This document shows positions 1-11,904 of a DNA stretch of 64,000 nucleotides, piece after piece. The notes below the pieces were generated by a model. The model saw nothing but the letters and a program-made list of their open reading frames with translations, did no database searches and was not told the DNA's origin. Every line of letters starts with the position of its first letter. The first letter of the stretch is position 1. The translations under genes and the position numbers were made by a program. This DNA is from Cryptomeria japonica (lineage: Eukaryota > Streptophyta > Pinopsida > Cupressales > Cupressaceae). Location of the stretch: positions 265,187,074-265,251,073 of the forward strand of contig NC_081407.1 of the NCBI RefSeq assembly GCF_030272615.1. The letters are read 5' to 3'.

Positions 1-960
1 GAGTTGATTAGTTCAATAAATGTTGTGTGAGCACAATTATTTGGAGTATACAACAAGTTTGTACAAGGATGTCTCTCCAATGGATAGATAGACAATAGAG
101 AAAGCAACCATCGGGTATTTAATAACTTTTGATAAAACTCTCAATGATATAGAAGATAAGTTGCCTAAAGAGCTATTAGAAGTCTTGACTAAGAAAAGGA
201 AGGATGCAATAGTGAAAAAGTATAAAATGAGATTTGGAGCATTAGATAAAGTATGTATCCTATTATCTAAGGAGGCTAGGGCTAAGATTGTGGAGGCAAT
301 GAATATAAGATTTAGAACTAAGGAAAGAGTAAATATGACCATGGGTAATGATCCAAAAGAATACAAGAGGATGGTCAAACAAATAGATGAGATGGATGTT
401 GAGATTATAGAAGAGGTAGAGAAGACTTTGTCTTCTCCTTTGGAAAAGACAAACACAAGAACCGGTAAAGGAGAGACAAGCAACAACATGACTATTCTAG
501 AGAAGAAGATTGAGTAGCAGAAGAGTGAAGGCATTGGTTCAAAAATTGATCCGAATAAGTAGAATGAAGAGGAAAAAATTGAAAATGTTCCAGATGACAA
601 GAAGGAAGAACATAGTGCTAGTTTGGAGACTGTTCCAGGTGATCAGGTTGATGATGGACATAATGTAGATATGACGTCAATGGAGATTCTAGGTGACAAG
701 GAGAAGGAAATGACAGAGGAGAAGAAGGATGAAGAGAAGACATATGAAAGGGTAGAAGAAAAGGAGAAGATAAAATAGAAAGAAGCGAGCTTGGAGAAGA
801 TTATTAGAAGGATATCAATGGTAGAATCCTTCAAGGATTCTGGAATAGAACTTGCACAACTTCAAATGGAGTTTGAACTGGTGGTGACATCGGAGATATT
901 ATAAGTTCTAGTGACTCAAGGAAGGTTGGATTTGGACAAACTAACACCATAGATACTAGA

Positions 961-969
961 GATACCAAT
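961..969 (-). other. Primer-binding-site remnant next to LTR J
   Basis: GATACCAAT on the + strand is the complement of ATTGGTATC, the start of the initiator tRNA-Met primer site used by plant copia elements. It abuts the LTR end at 970 directly. Confidence 0.65.
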
Positions 970-2074
970 TGTTGGAATCAATGAACACTGAGAGAGGGGG
1001 TGAATTAGTGTTCTACAATATTTAACATTATTCATCTGATTCTTCAACCATTTAATGCAAATGAACAAAAGAAAGATGCAAACACATAAAGCAAAAATAT
1101 ACAACACCATAACACCGAGATTTTTATGTGGAAACCCGGTTAAGGGAAAACCACAGTGGGATTGAGACCCACAATGAGATAATACCCTGTTAGGAGTAAA
1201 TGAAATATTACAATGGGGAATGCACATGCATTCAGGCACACTACCTAAAGCTCACTGCTCAAATCACATAACAAGAAGGGCTACAACCTCAGAAGGCACA
1301 CTGCCTTACAAAATGATTACAAAAGATAATTGGAATGTCTGAATTGAGAAATAGCATCTGCAAATGCCAAAATACAATTCCGGTTAAGCACAAAGTACAC
1401 TGCTCTGCTACACTATTTTGTTTTGTTATATTCCGGAGCACAAATCCTCTACTTGTATACAATCACTCATAAATACTTTCCACACAACCATCAATATAAA
1501 AAATGATCATATCAGTCACTCTTATATATCCCTAACATCAAATTAGGTCTTCTATATGTCGGCCCAAAAACACATCACACACAAATGAAACGTGCACACC
1601 AAGTTAGCTAAATCCAAACCAAAACAATCATGTGGAACAAAAAGAATTGTCCACATGCTACCCATATGTTGGCTTACCATCCTCGAACACAAAAACAACC
1701 ACCAAAATCGATCCACATAATCCACACAACGATTAACCACATGAGACTACTGATGAACACTATTCTACCCAAAAACATATACACCGAACCTTCCAACTCA
1801 CTCAAGAATTATCATCGGAGGCCACAAGCCTGGAATAAGGTAAATAACACTTCCATAAAGCTTCCCACAGATCCGCAACCCAAAATATTCAACACAGATG
1901 AAATGCCAACCAAGATACCGCATACTATAGGATGTCTTGTTCTATCTCACCGAACCTCACTAAAGCTCAATCACTCTTCTGGTATGAACAATTCATGAAC
2001 TCCGAATGAGATTCTTGACATCAGTTGCCATCAATGACAACATCTGATCATCAATGCGGTGTCTCTTGCCAACA
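970..2074 (-). mobile_element. Single copia-type LTR with residual primer site (J)
   Basis: A 1105-bp LTR lies in minus orientation. On the + strand it begins TGTTGGAATC and ends TTGCCAACA. The conserved LTR end block is present in reverse complement at about 1108-1160, and the GAGAGAGGGGGTGAATTAG tract at 989 is the reverse of the usual end. A minus-strand TATA box lies at 1521-1528. The primer-site bases ATTGGTATC are retained just inside (961-969), followed by about 12 more bases that may be internal sequence, and then host sequence. The body and other LTR are absent, so this is not an ordinary solo LTR, which would lack the primer site. It resembles the F LTR around 17905-18245. Confidence 0.75.
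1521..1528 (-). promoter_or_regulatory. TATA box in LTR J
   Basis: CTTATATA on the + strand reads TATATAAG on the minus strand. It sits mid-LTR, as do the TATATAAG motifs in the element D LTRs (27465 and 54771). Confidence 0.5.
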
Positions 2075-2640
2075 AAGGAAGGTTGGATTTGGACAAACTA
2101 ACACCCCTTCACATGATACACTTGGGCAATGCCCTACATCATAGAGCTAAGAAGAAGTACATTGTATCCAAAGTTGAGCGCACTAAGTTGATTGAGGAGA
2201 CAATGAAGTCCCTCCAAGAGAAACTTTTAGATGTAAAGTTGGATGAATCTTTAAGTGGTGAGGAGCAATTGTGGGTGTTGTTAGGAGACTTGAAGGGTCA
2301 TTCTTCTAACCTAGACGCAATAATTTTGACAAATACTGAAAAGAAGATTGAGGAGAAGAGATTGAGGGATTTGGTGAATAAGTCTATCACCACACATTCT
2401 CGGTTGCAAGATGGTGTGTCATCTTTTGAGAAAAGTGTAGATACTATAATTAATGTCTATAAGTTTTGTCACTAGTGGCTTGAGTCTACAAAGGAGATAC
2501 ACAGACAAATAGGAATGTTTGAAGCAAAATTTTTATAGATGACTTCGAATGTGAATCTAAAAGAAGATGAAGATGGAAAAGGGAAAAAAGAGATAGAGGA
2601 GTGTAAACAAAGTTGAATCGGTTAGTAAACCAAAGGGAGC

Positions 2641-3109
2641 AAATCAAGAAAGATTTTTGCAGACTGAGAGATATAGTAGACATGCACCTCACATATATGG
2701 TAAAAATCTTGAAAGACTCAAACATTATGCAAGTCAATATTAGTTCCGATCAGTTGTGAAGAGGCAGAAGATTTCATTTTGCAGATGGAAAATCAACTGA
2801 ACATTTTGATCTCCGTGGGAGTTTATTGGTGTAATGCTTGGGCTTAGTGAAAATCAATTCATAAGGAAATCATATTTAATGCCTAGCAGTGTGTTTAGGT
2901 GGACTCTAGTAAGGCAATTTTGATTATGGTTTCAATTTTGAGGAGATGCTATGGATAGGGAGAGCTATTTAGAACATTTAGTTTGTATTGTATAGGCACC
3001 CTTTGTCCTTGATGTCAAAGGGGGAGAAGTTTTGGAAAAGATAAGCTTTTGAATGAAGATAAGTGGTTGAATTGGCACAAGTGTTTCCATCAATGACAAA
3101 GGGGCAGAT
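2641..3109 (+). other. Non-coding tail with two purine tracts, element A
   Basis: This stretch holds no convincing gene. It carries AAAGGGGGAGAAG at 3017-3029 and AAAGGGGCAGA at 3098-3108. The second abuts the LTR start TGTTG at 3110 and is the likely plus-strand priming tract. Doubled purine tracts also occur in elements B and D. Confidence 0.6.
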
Positions 3110-6100
3110 TGTTGTAAATATGAGTGTTGATTGTCATTGATGTCAAACTTGTTGGTCTGGAGGAGATACTTTGACATTCTCTGAGATGGTTTTGAAATGA
3201 GCAATTGATGTAAGTCGGTGTAGAAGACATGTAGTTTTATGGAGTATGTGTATGGATGTTTGTGGCAACAAATTATGGTGTGCTACATTATTTATAAAAC
3301 TCTATTGGTGTTTTGTGTATACTGATATGATGTTTCAATTATGTTTGACTATTTTGGTGAACAATCTATCATGCAGTTTGGTCTAGTATGTGGCAAATAT
3401 GCATCATGTAGTTATTCGGTTTCAAAGAAGTGTTTATGGATGTGCATTCTCATTATATCTCAATTTTTAGAAGGATAGGTGATTTACAGTTGGAGTAAAT
3501 TAAGTCTGAGTTTTGGTTGATACAATTGCATTGTGGAGGTGTGGAGGAATGTGTTGCATTCCCCGACTTACAATTGGAGAAGTGTTGCAGATGGTTGATT
3601 CAAGTTCCTTGATGTTTCATGTTGCTTCTTTTGTTGGTGGTCCGGATTGAAGTTTAAGTTTGCTTTTGATTAAAAAAGTAGCAAAACGAGGGTGTTGGCC
3701 CTTTTTACAAACAACCCAAAGGCAAAAAAAAGAAACAAATTCAGGTTAGACATGTCATTAGCAGTAGGAAAAAACCATTGTTAAGGGCATGCTAAACCCA
3801 AAAGGACTCAACTCAAGAGTGAGGAGGAACACCCAAAACTCTAATTAGAGGAGTTTGTGTGGGGGGAGGGGGGTGACTTCCCATTCCGCCCGTGACAAAC
3901 AATAGTCCATGCAATACTTTAATTAGGAACAACAAAAGAAGGATCAAGTTGGGAGCTCCCCTCAACAAATTTGTCTACTGTAGGAGCACATTGTTGTTGT
4001 GGAATGTCTGGAGTAAACTCACCAGTGTAATGCCCCGCCAGGAAACCCCTAAGGGTTTAAGTTAAAAACACTCAATTAGAGTGTAATTTTTTTTTTAAAA
4101 AAAAAATAAAAATAATTAGGAGTGTTAATGAAAAGTTACAACATTAAGATAGTTTGAAGTTATCTCAGTTCACAAATAGACACAACATTAAGATACATTG
4201 GAGTTACCTGACAACTTGGATATCACAGCGGAAGGCTAAAGCGATCCTAAGGAGTTTCCCAACGCGATTACACAACCTTACACCTAACTCAACTTGCGTC
4301 ATTAGATCCATTAAACTGGATAACATAATTGTGAGATAATGCATAGATCTTGATTATATATGTGTTCAATGGTTTGACATCTTATAACTTTATGAAGCGT
4401 TCAATTACTTTGGTTGGTGAGGAGGCCATCGAGAGGTTCAAGCGTTTTAAATATAACAAAGTTCATTCATTAGGGTTTTAAGATAACCATCCACACTTGA
4501 CATCATTCTTTAATGCTATAAATGTGCCTAACGAGATTTATTCGTTTAGGGTTAAACCACGATTAGTACAACGAGGGTTCCATCATTTGATTTTAAAATA
4601 TTCACCCACATTTGATGTATATTTCTTAAATATTAAAAGATATGGTTAATATGAAGAATTTGTTTTCAAGGATTAACTACAATTAATAGAGTGAGGTCTC
4701 TTCATTTGTTTTCATGCATAGCCAACTGATGAGTTGAAGTTCTTTTATGAAAGGTATAATGTGAGTAGTCATGGAAATTCATTTGAAGTTTTAATAATGC
4801 AAATAAATGGACTAATTTCATTAAGATGGACATGCATTAGAACACACGAGAGCATCCTTCAATTTAAAGTATCGTTAACTAGATGACATTCATCATTTCA
4901 AGATTAGAGTAATAAGATCATAATGACGTTCTTCTATTAGAAATTAAAATACAATTATCTTATTGCATATCCTTTTTTTTTGTTAAATGAAAGTAATATG
5001 CGAGAGATACTTTTACTAAGATTTAATGTATAAACAACAAATCAATTACCTTCCCATTTTAGATTAATTTTAGCAATCATGAGGGATTCCTTTTATAAGG
5101 ATTAAAATATGGATATCTAATTGAGTTCACCCAATTATAAGGTTAATCTGGTGAGGATTATTGATTATAATTACAACATGAATTATTAAGTATATTCATC
5201 CAATATACAACATGGATGCCTAGATGAGTCCACATGATTATCAAATTAATCTGGTGAGGGTTATTGGTTATGATTAAAGCGTGAAATAACTTAACAAATT
5301 CGTCCAATGTAATGAAACATAATTAACATGGTGTGATTCATTTACTAAGGTAAATAAAGTAGATATTTATATGATGTGCATCCTTTAGATTTCAATCTAG
5401 GAATTGTGACATAAATTTTAACTTTGCTTCCCTTTTACATTCATTCCATTAACATGCTTATTAACAAATTAATCCAATGAAGTATTCTAGCTAGATTCTT
5501 TCCACTATTACAATTTAAATTAACATTATCAAATTACTTTTTTTCCATAATCTTATTCACGATCTTTCATGAACCTAATTACTACATTTATCAAGATGAA
5601 TGATTTTGTGCATTTGACTTAAATTCGTTAATTTTCCACCATACACTTATGAATAGCAACCATACATGAGTAACTTAAAGAATGATACATAGGAAAACTA
5701 AAACATCGCATAACACGGATATGATCTCGGAGTTCACCCCTAATGGGCTACATCTCCGGGTCTGCTCAACTGCAAGACCCCTTTGGTATTATATCGTTAG
5801 GAATACATAATTGATAAGTCTTTTACATCTTGCCACTTAGGCAAATACAGTCAATATACAACAGTCACCCCGGTCGAAATTTACATAATGATCCCTTTTG
5901 AAGCGGATTCAACTGAACACTCCTAGGCGAATTACACATTCAAATGACTGACGATACTCTGACTAGGGACGAAGTCGGTTATGACCAACACAATTAACCA
6001 AATGATCGGGTTCAAAGCAAACCTAGCAAGACGCGCTACTAATATAGACGCATTGATCACTAAATTACTAATGGGCCGTACTCTGGCGTTAACAGGTAAT

Positions 6101-6344
6101 TACAACACCTTCCCCAGTTGTCTTTGTAGTCACATAAATCTGTCCACTTAATTAAATGAATACTTAGTATTTATTTGATTATTTAACCATCAATTAATAA
6201 TTAATTAAATTAATATTTAATTAATTCATCTTAACCCTCTTCTCCTATTAATTAAATAAATTATTCAATTTATTTGATTTAATTCACTTAACCAAATTCA
6301 TACCATTAATTAAATAAATAAATCATATTTGTTTAATTAAATCT

Positions 6345-6660
6345 TCTCTCACATTTAAATAAATTAATATTTATTTAAATCCCCCAAAATCCCACCTCTC
6401 ACATTTAAATAAATTAATATTTATTTAAATCCCCCAAAATCCCACCTCTCACATTTAAATAAATAAATCATTTATTTAAATCACCTTTATCCTCTACCCA
6501 CTTGTATTTTCCTACAAAAGCAAGTTGCACAATTATTTTAAATAAATAATTTATTTAAATCACCTTTATCCTCCACCCACTTGTATTTTCCTACAAAAGC
6601 AAGTTGCACAACTATTTTAAATAAATTATTTATTTAAAATCCTATTTATCCTCACCCACT
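6345..6660. repeat. Two tandem duplications in the giant LTR
   Basis: A 50-bp unit starting ACATTTAAATAAATTAATAT occurs at 6351 and 6401, with a partial third copy at 6451. A 79-bp unit beginning TCACCTTTATCCTC occurs at 6481 and 6560, with a degenerate third copy near 6640. Both are built from TTTAAATAAAT-type palindromes. They lie in the presumed U3, upstream of the TATA box. Confidence 0.85.
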
Positions 6661-7570
6661 TGAAACCTTTAATGGTTTCCCTTAAAGTATTCAAACTTGA
6701 TGGCTTTAAAGTCTTCAAACTTGATGGCTTCCTTCTATAGTCTTCTTAAAGACTTTAATGGTTTTCCTTAAAGTCTTCAAGCCTTTAATGGTTTCCCTCA
6801 AAGTCTTCAAGCATTTTAAATGCTTTATCTTCTTTTTCTCATTTAAATAAATTAATATTTATTTAAATATTTATCCAAATTCAACTTACACCATTTAATT
6901 GAAATAAATGATTTTATTTTAATTGAAAATACCAAAATTTCTCCCACTTGCATTTTCCTACAAAATCCACTTGTATGCCTAAACCCCTTCTAGATTCTTC
7001 TAAACCCTTCCTAATTAGCCTAATCCATCCCTTAAATATTGTCACATTCCTAAGCAAATTGGAGTCACTTCTCAAAGACTCCAAAGTCTTTGAAAAGCAA
7101 TTAATGCTTTGTGTGTTCAACAAATTAACCCTCAAAGTCTTGGATAACCTTTGAAAGCTTTCAACCTTCAACCACTTAATCCCCAAAGTCTCCAATAACC
7201 ATTAATGGTTAATTCAACCCTCCCACATGGTTAAAACATTTGTTTTGACTCAACCTCTACCCAACCCAAAGGTCTCATCAGGCCATTAATGCTTTGACCA
7301 TGATTATCTCTTAAACATTTGCACAAAGGTTTATCCTTGGATTAACTCTTAATCCAATGGGTAATCTTAATTTAGACTTGACCCTTACCTTCTAGATAAC
7401 CATGAGGTCTTCTCAGGCCTTTAATGCCTCCAACCTCTTCTCTCAACCCAATCCTATGTTGACACTTGTCACCATTTTATTGGTGCCAATTGTGCACATG
7501 GATCCCCAACTTTCAAACTTGGCCCTTGATTAAACCATTCAATCTTAACCCTTCATTTCCCCATTTCTTC

Positions 7571-7579
7571 TATAAATAG
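7571..7579 (+). promoter_or_regulatory. TATA box of the giant LTR
   Basis: TATAAATAG is followed by a C/T-rich leader (AACCCTTCTCCTCAAGC), the usual plant core-promoter context. It is the best promoter candidate in 4026-10698 and suggests + orientation. Confidence 0.5.
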
Positions 7580-8624
7580 AACCCTTCTCCTCAAGCAAAA
7601 GGAAGCATTTTAGAGTATTGTTGTTATACTGGCATTAGCATAGAGCTTTTTCATAGCATCACTATCTACTCTTGCATAGTATTTGCTTATCATATTCAAC
7701 CATCTTGAATCTCCATATGGCATCCATGGCTAGTGCTAAAAGCTGAGAGCTACACTCATTTGGGACTTGGAGAGGAGAGAAACAAGGGAGAAGCATCAAA
7801 AGGCATCATGGAAGCATCTTAGGGAGGCTCTTCTCCTTTCTTTTATTTTGTTAAACTTCTTTCATGCTTTTTGAAATCTCTCTTGATATGTTTGGAATGG
7901 TTTTTAGTTCTTTGTTTTGTTTTTATGGTTGAAACTAACTTATTAACATTGAACTTTGTTGTTGTCTTGTCCCCATTTCCATGACATCAGTCTTAACCAT
8001 CTAGACAAACAAATTATATCTTAAATAAACACTAACGACATGTTGGTTTCATAACAATAATCTAACCCCTGTTTAATGATACAAAAAAAAACAACCCTCT
8101 TCTACAAGAGCAAAATATATTAAGAGTAAATGGAGGAATGGACAATTCATTTCCAAGCTAAACTAATCCTCTATTGCATACATAAAAAAAAGAAATTAAA
8201 GTCCATTACCCTCATGAAATTTACTCACTATCTTATAAACAACTATCATTTGATTTTCTTTTTAAAAAAAAAAAAAAAAAACTACAATGAAAGTCATGGC
8301 TATACTAAAGCCCAAAATCTATATGTGTAATTAACAATATATGCTAAATAGATGATATCTATATTAGCATATATTTTAATATACACATTTATCCTCTTTT
8401 TTTTTTTTCTATCTTAAAAAAAACATTATTTACTAAAATCAAAATTCCCAACTCATTGTTGTAATGCAAAATATTACTCAAAATACATTTATACTAACAA
8501 GCATCTCCCTCTTTTTTTTTAAAAATACCATGAAAAGACCCGAAACTCGAGTTTTAAATCACACATAAAATACTGAGTGGAAATAAAATTAAACAAAAAA
8601 CATTTTAAAAGTAAAAAAAAAAGA

Positions 8625-8830
8625 ATGGCGGCCGAACCCTAAGCGAGCCCTAACCGTAGGGCATTACCGTGCGGCGGCGCCACTGCGGTGCCCGCAGGTC
8701 CGCGGCGCCCTGCAGCCCCTACGGCCACCGCAGTGCCGCGGCCACAGGTTAGCTACGCATGCGAGCGGGGAGTAAAAAAGGGGAGGCGAGCGGGGGAGGG
8801 GAGGAGGAGCAGGTGGAGCTCCGCTCCTCG
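8625..8830. other. GC-rich island within the AT-rich giant LTR
   Basis: About 200 bases rich in CGG, GCC and CpG (for example GTGCGGCGGCGCCACTGCGG near 8670) sit in otherwise AT-rich sequence. It contains near-palindromic GGCGCC, CCGCGG and GCGGCC boxes and CCCTAA-like words. The open frame across it (8688-8936) has no recognisable domain and I do not call it a gene. Confidence 0.6.
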
Positions 8831-10703
8831 CCCTCCAACCCTAAACAAAGGCTTCTTCTACATAAAACCTCCGCCCAGTTCGATAACATTTATCTTTTTT
8901 CTTAAAACATACAGGTTCGAAACAATGAAAACCTAAACGCCCGCCACAATATGATAATAAAAGATTAAAAACGCACAGGCTCAAAATAATAAGTTCGTTT
9001 TAAACGAATTGTGTTTTGGGTATCATGATATTTGATGATAAACATTTTTTTTTTCAAACACAAACAGGTTTTAACACACAAAAGATATGAGGAATTACAA
9101 CACCTCAAAAAACATTTCCAGATTTATACCAAAATCTCCATTATGGGAGAAAGTTTTCCTAACAAGTTTAAAATCCCAAAATCCATCAAGAACGAGGGTT
9201 TGATTCAAGAACAACCAAGATTGGGAGAAAACTGAAACTAAGCCTCAAAACATTCATGGGAGATACTATATTTTTTTTTTGTATTCAACAAACAAATAAA
9301 GGCGTAGATTCGAATCCTACCTCATAATGCAATTCCGGGCATGAATCTTGATGAAGAGCTTCCCCAATCTGTTGCTCCAATGCAAATCCCCCATTTTTTT
9401 TTCAAAAAAAACTCTCAAGCAAAAGAACCCCCAAAATGCTTACAAAACTAGGTTAAAAAGAGAAACCCTAATTTTGCCCTAATTTTCAATTTCGAAAATA
9501 GGCATTTATTTTTTAAAATAAAATGGATGAAAATAAAAATGGAAGTTATTCATTACCATTATCTATTACATCCTATTTGTTTTCCTTATTAAAATTATAA
9601 TGCTTCTTTTTTCTATTTGAGTTTTAAATTTTTAATTCCTCAATATTAATTTTAGACCTACTTTTATATTTCGGAACTATTGACCCGGGGTAAGGCATTT
9701 GATTAATTTAATTTTCTAAAAGTCAAATTTTTATACTATATCGACTTTACAAGTAAAAAGGAAATAATCTCGTTTAATAATAATAATTTACCCCTTTTTT
9801 CTTCCAAAATGCGAAAATGAGTAATTTATTTCTATCTCCCAAATGACTTTAAAATTTGTCCTTTCTAAAACGTATAACTCAATAAATTCGTTATTTTAAA
9901 ATTAGCTATTAAATTAACTCGCTATAACATAATAAAGCGACATTTTTAAATAAATGACTAATCTAATGCAAGAGTCTTGTTTATTCAAATTTCTCAACTA
10001 CAAATGCATAAATGTTACAAATGCGTAAATGAGCACACTAACCCCAGTTAAATACCTTAAGCTTGCTACAATAACAATTTAAAGCAATCTCTTAAATTAA
10101 TGATTAATCATATAAAAGAAGCTACCTATTTAAATTCCTATATCACTATTGTGTACGCCTACTCATTAATTTGAATTTAATACTTAGGATAACAAACCCT
10201 CACTTACCTCGCGCAAGGCACACAAATCGAGGAAGTCCTCCAAATCTCTCGACATGCATCCCAATGAAAAGCAAGCCCCACGAATCCACACACGATGCTC
10301 ACCTAACCATGGCTAAGGCAAGACGAGAGTTATATGACCACTAAATCCGAATTCAAAAGATGAAGGAGCATACTCAACCTTGCAAATTCCAAAGGAGATG
10401 AACCTTGCCCTAAGTGGTGTTGTACCTGCAATCTCCTGCACCCATGAATTCATACAAGCATGCATATACATATACATATTCAATGAAGGCGTTAGCTTAA
10501 GATTTATCTCAAGGGTTAGGAAACAATTACATTTACATGAGAATCGATGCAAAAGCACAATAATAAGTATGCACAATTTATTTATATTATCTAAACTACA
10601 CATTGCATATCGGTTAATCTACCATTCAAGAATGCCACATAGGAAGTCAATCAAGGTTAAACGGGTTTTAAAAGTCTAACTAGGGTATGGGCATTACAAC
10701 CAG

Positions 10704-11888
10704 GAGAAGACCGTTGCTGCAGAATAGGAGCAACATGAGACAAAGTGTCAAGGCTAGAAGAGGCCTCACCAGAAGCGACCAAGGGGCCCATAGAGGCCAC
10801 ATCAGCAATCAGAGGCACAACCTCATCTCGGGAGGGGTCCTCATCCACATCTGAGGAGACATCATCATTAGAATCAAAAGCCATAATAGTTAAATGATCA
10901 ACAGTAGCACCAAGTAGCAACACCTTTATGGCGAGAGAGAGAGAGAGAGAACAATCTGAAGCTAAATGATCCATTAAGAAGCATCTTCGATAGTGAAAGG
11001 GGAGGCCCTCATAATCCAATGATTTATTTGATGGCCTATCCCAACCATGAGGACCACATCCCCCAAGAGTGGCATAGAGATGTCAATATTGATTAAAATG
11101 CAAGCAAATGTAAAATGACCCATGGAGGACGTGACATCATCAACCTTCAATAATTGACCAATAGTGTTACCAATGGCCTCATAACAAGAATGCTCCCAGA
11201 AATGAAGGGGAAGGTTGGGAAGATACACCCAAACCATACACACATTGAGTGGTTTGGTAAGAGGGTTGAAAGAAGGAGTCTAGGGCTTGGCCGAGAGAGA
11301 GTTTACTTCCCAAGCTGACAACTTACCCAACACCAAGTCATGATCATTGGGAGAAGCAAAGAAAACACTGCAGAAATCCCTAGCATTGGGGTAAAGCTCA
11401 ATGCGGCCAACAACCAAAGGCTTCCAAGAATCACTCACCCAACGATGGAGGTTAGGAGAGAAGGCCATAAACCAATAAATCTGCACACCAATCCACAACC
11501 TTGGTAGAAGCCAATGTTATCTATTGGACATATTGCCTACAAACCACCACAGGGAAGTCTTGGCACAAGGAAGGGGAGAATGTTTCCCCTTGGGAAGATA
11601 AACAACAACCGCACGAACAAAGCTTCACCCTCTAGTAGAAGGTCCAATAACCCTACCGCCAGAAGAAGCCCTACTGACAACATCCAACCCACCCACCAAA
11701 GGAGCCATTGAGGGAGCCCCATTCGAACAAGGGCCGACAACAAAGGCAGTTGCAACCATAGCAACAACTACAGGCCATGAAGAAGAAGGGGCCAAAAGGC
11801 TCCCGACAACAATAGACGTAGAGCCATTGGGAGCAGAAGATGCAGACATAACCGTCAGGAGTGGGAGCTTCATTTCAAAAGAACTCAC
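10704..11888 (-). pseudogene. LINE ORF1 protein remnant (DUF4283-like plus zinc knuckle)
   Basis: The minus-strand frame from 11498 to 10974 is broken only by one stop at 11280-11282. It contains VWVYLPNLPLHFWEHS, the core of the DUF4283 domain typical of plant L1 ORF1 RNA-binding proteins, preceded by the usual acidic/aromatic lead-in (SDSWKPLVVGRIELYP). A frameshift near 11010 leads into DYEGLPFHYRRC..DHLASDC, where a CCHC zinc knuckle is expected. The first Cys is replaced by Tyr, so zinc binding is doubtful. A Ser/Ala/Pro-rich N-terminal segment (11537-11888) lies in other frames. The C-terminal tail continues beyond the giant LTR at 3684-4025. It is inactive. Confidence 0.65.
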
Positions 11889-11904
11889 TAGATGGAGGAT
11901 ATGT

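Larger units (their letters stand above)
918..2105. repeat. 31-bp direct duplication flanking an LTR insertion
   Basis: The 31 bases at 918-948, beginning AAGGAAGGTTGGATTTGG, recur exactly at 2075-2105. They bracket a 1126-bp insertion (949-2074). A copia LTR element normally duplicates 5 bp, so this length is unusual. Confidence 0.85.
2..2640 (+). pseudogene. ORF2-family protein remnant of element A (unknown function)
   Basis: One frame reads from the left edge to about 905 and resumes at 2075 beyond the inserted LTR stub. The longest clean stretches are 161-517 (118 codons) and 2059-2475 (138 codons, its first codons belonging to the stub). The protein is Lys/Glu rich, with a helical block (KTLNDIEDKLPKELLEVL, about 143-196), an acidic linker (480-800) and a C-terminal helical region. 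The helical block aligns in order with the minus-strand copy at 59-61 kb (KALNDAPKEFSEEIVTVI). A looser match lies in element D near 37.35-37.55 kb. Several in-frame stops show it is dead. I recognise no known domain. The N-terminal half is outside the window, so the start is not visible. Confidence 0.5.
4026..10698 (+). mobile_element. Putative giant solo LTR, 6673 bp (I)
   Basis: The unit starts TGTAATGCCC and ends GGGCATTACA, a perfect 10-bp terminal inversion, and is flanked by the 5-bp duplication ACCAG (4021-4025 and 10699-10703). TG..CA ends with a 5-bp duplication are those of an LTR, not a DNA transposon. I find no second internal LTR start, primer site, purine tract or Gag/Pol frame. 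One TATA box with a plausible leader lies at 7571, a little over halfway along, which would give U3 of about 3.5 kb and R-U5 of about 3.1 kb. A fully degenerate two-LTR element is the alternative. No gene is supported inside; short frames such as 6948-7154 and 8688-8936 are chance. Confidence 0.6.
3662..11904 (-). mobile_element. LINE with ORF1 only, split by a giant LTR (H)
   Basis: A minus-strand non-LTR element, about 1.5 kb without its insertion. It reads from about 11904 down to 10699, then from 4025 down to 3662. ORF1 sequence runs straight into a 3' end resembling plant L1 tails, with a TTGTTTGTAAAAAGGGCC stretch and a final TTTTTAATCAAA next to the target repeat. The flanks carry a near-identical 13-bp repeat: GAAGTTTAAGTTT at 3649-3661 and GAAGTTTGAGTTT at 11905-11917. 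No endonuclease or reverse transcriptase reading frame is present. Either ORF2 was deleted internally before retrotransposition, or this is a non-autonomous ORF1-only line. Confidence 0.55.

Noticed and set aside
37-600. 187-codon Ser/Phe/Leu-rich minus frame resembling a membrane protein
   Set aside because: It is the complement of the Lys/Glu-rich ORF2 remnant on the + strand, which has a homologue at 59-61 kb. The hydrophobic look is a strand artefact.
8688-8936. Pro/Ala/Arg-rich frame in the GC island
   Set aside because: No domain, no conservation that I can judge, and open only because GC-rich DNA has few stop codons.
4026-10698. DNA transposon with 10-bp inverted ends
   Set aside because: TG..CA ends with a 5-bp duplication are LTR features. 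CACTA, hAT, Mutator and Harbinger give 3, 8, 9 and 3 bp respectively, and no transposase is present.
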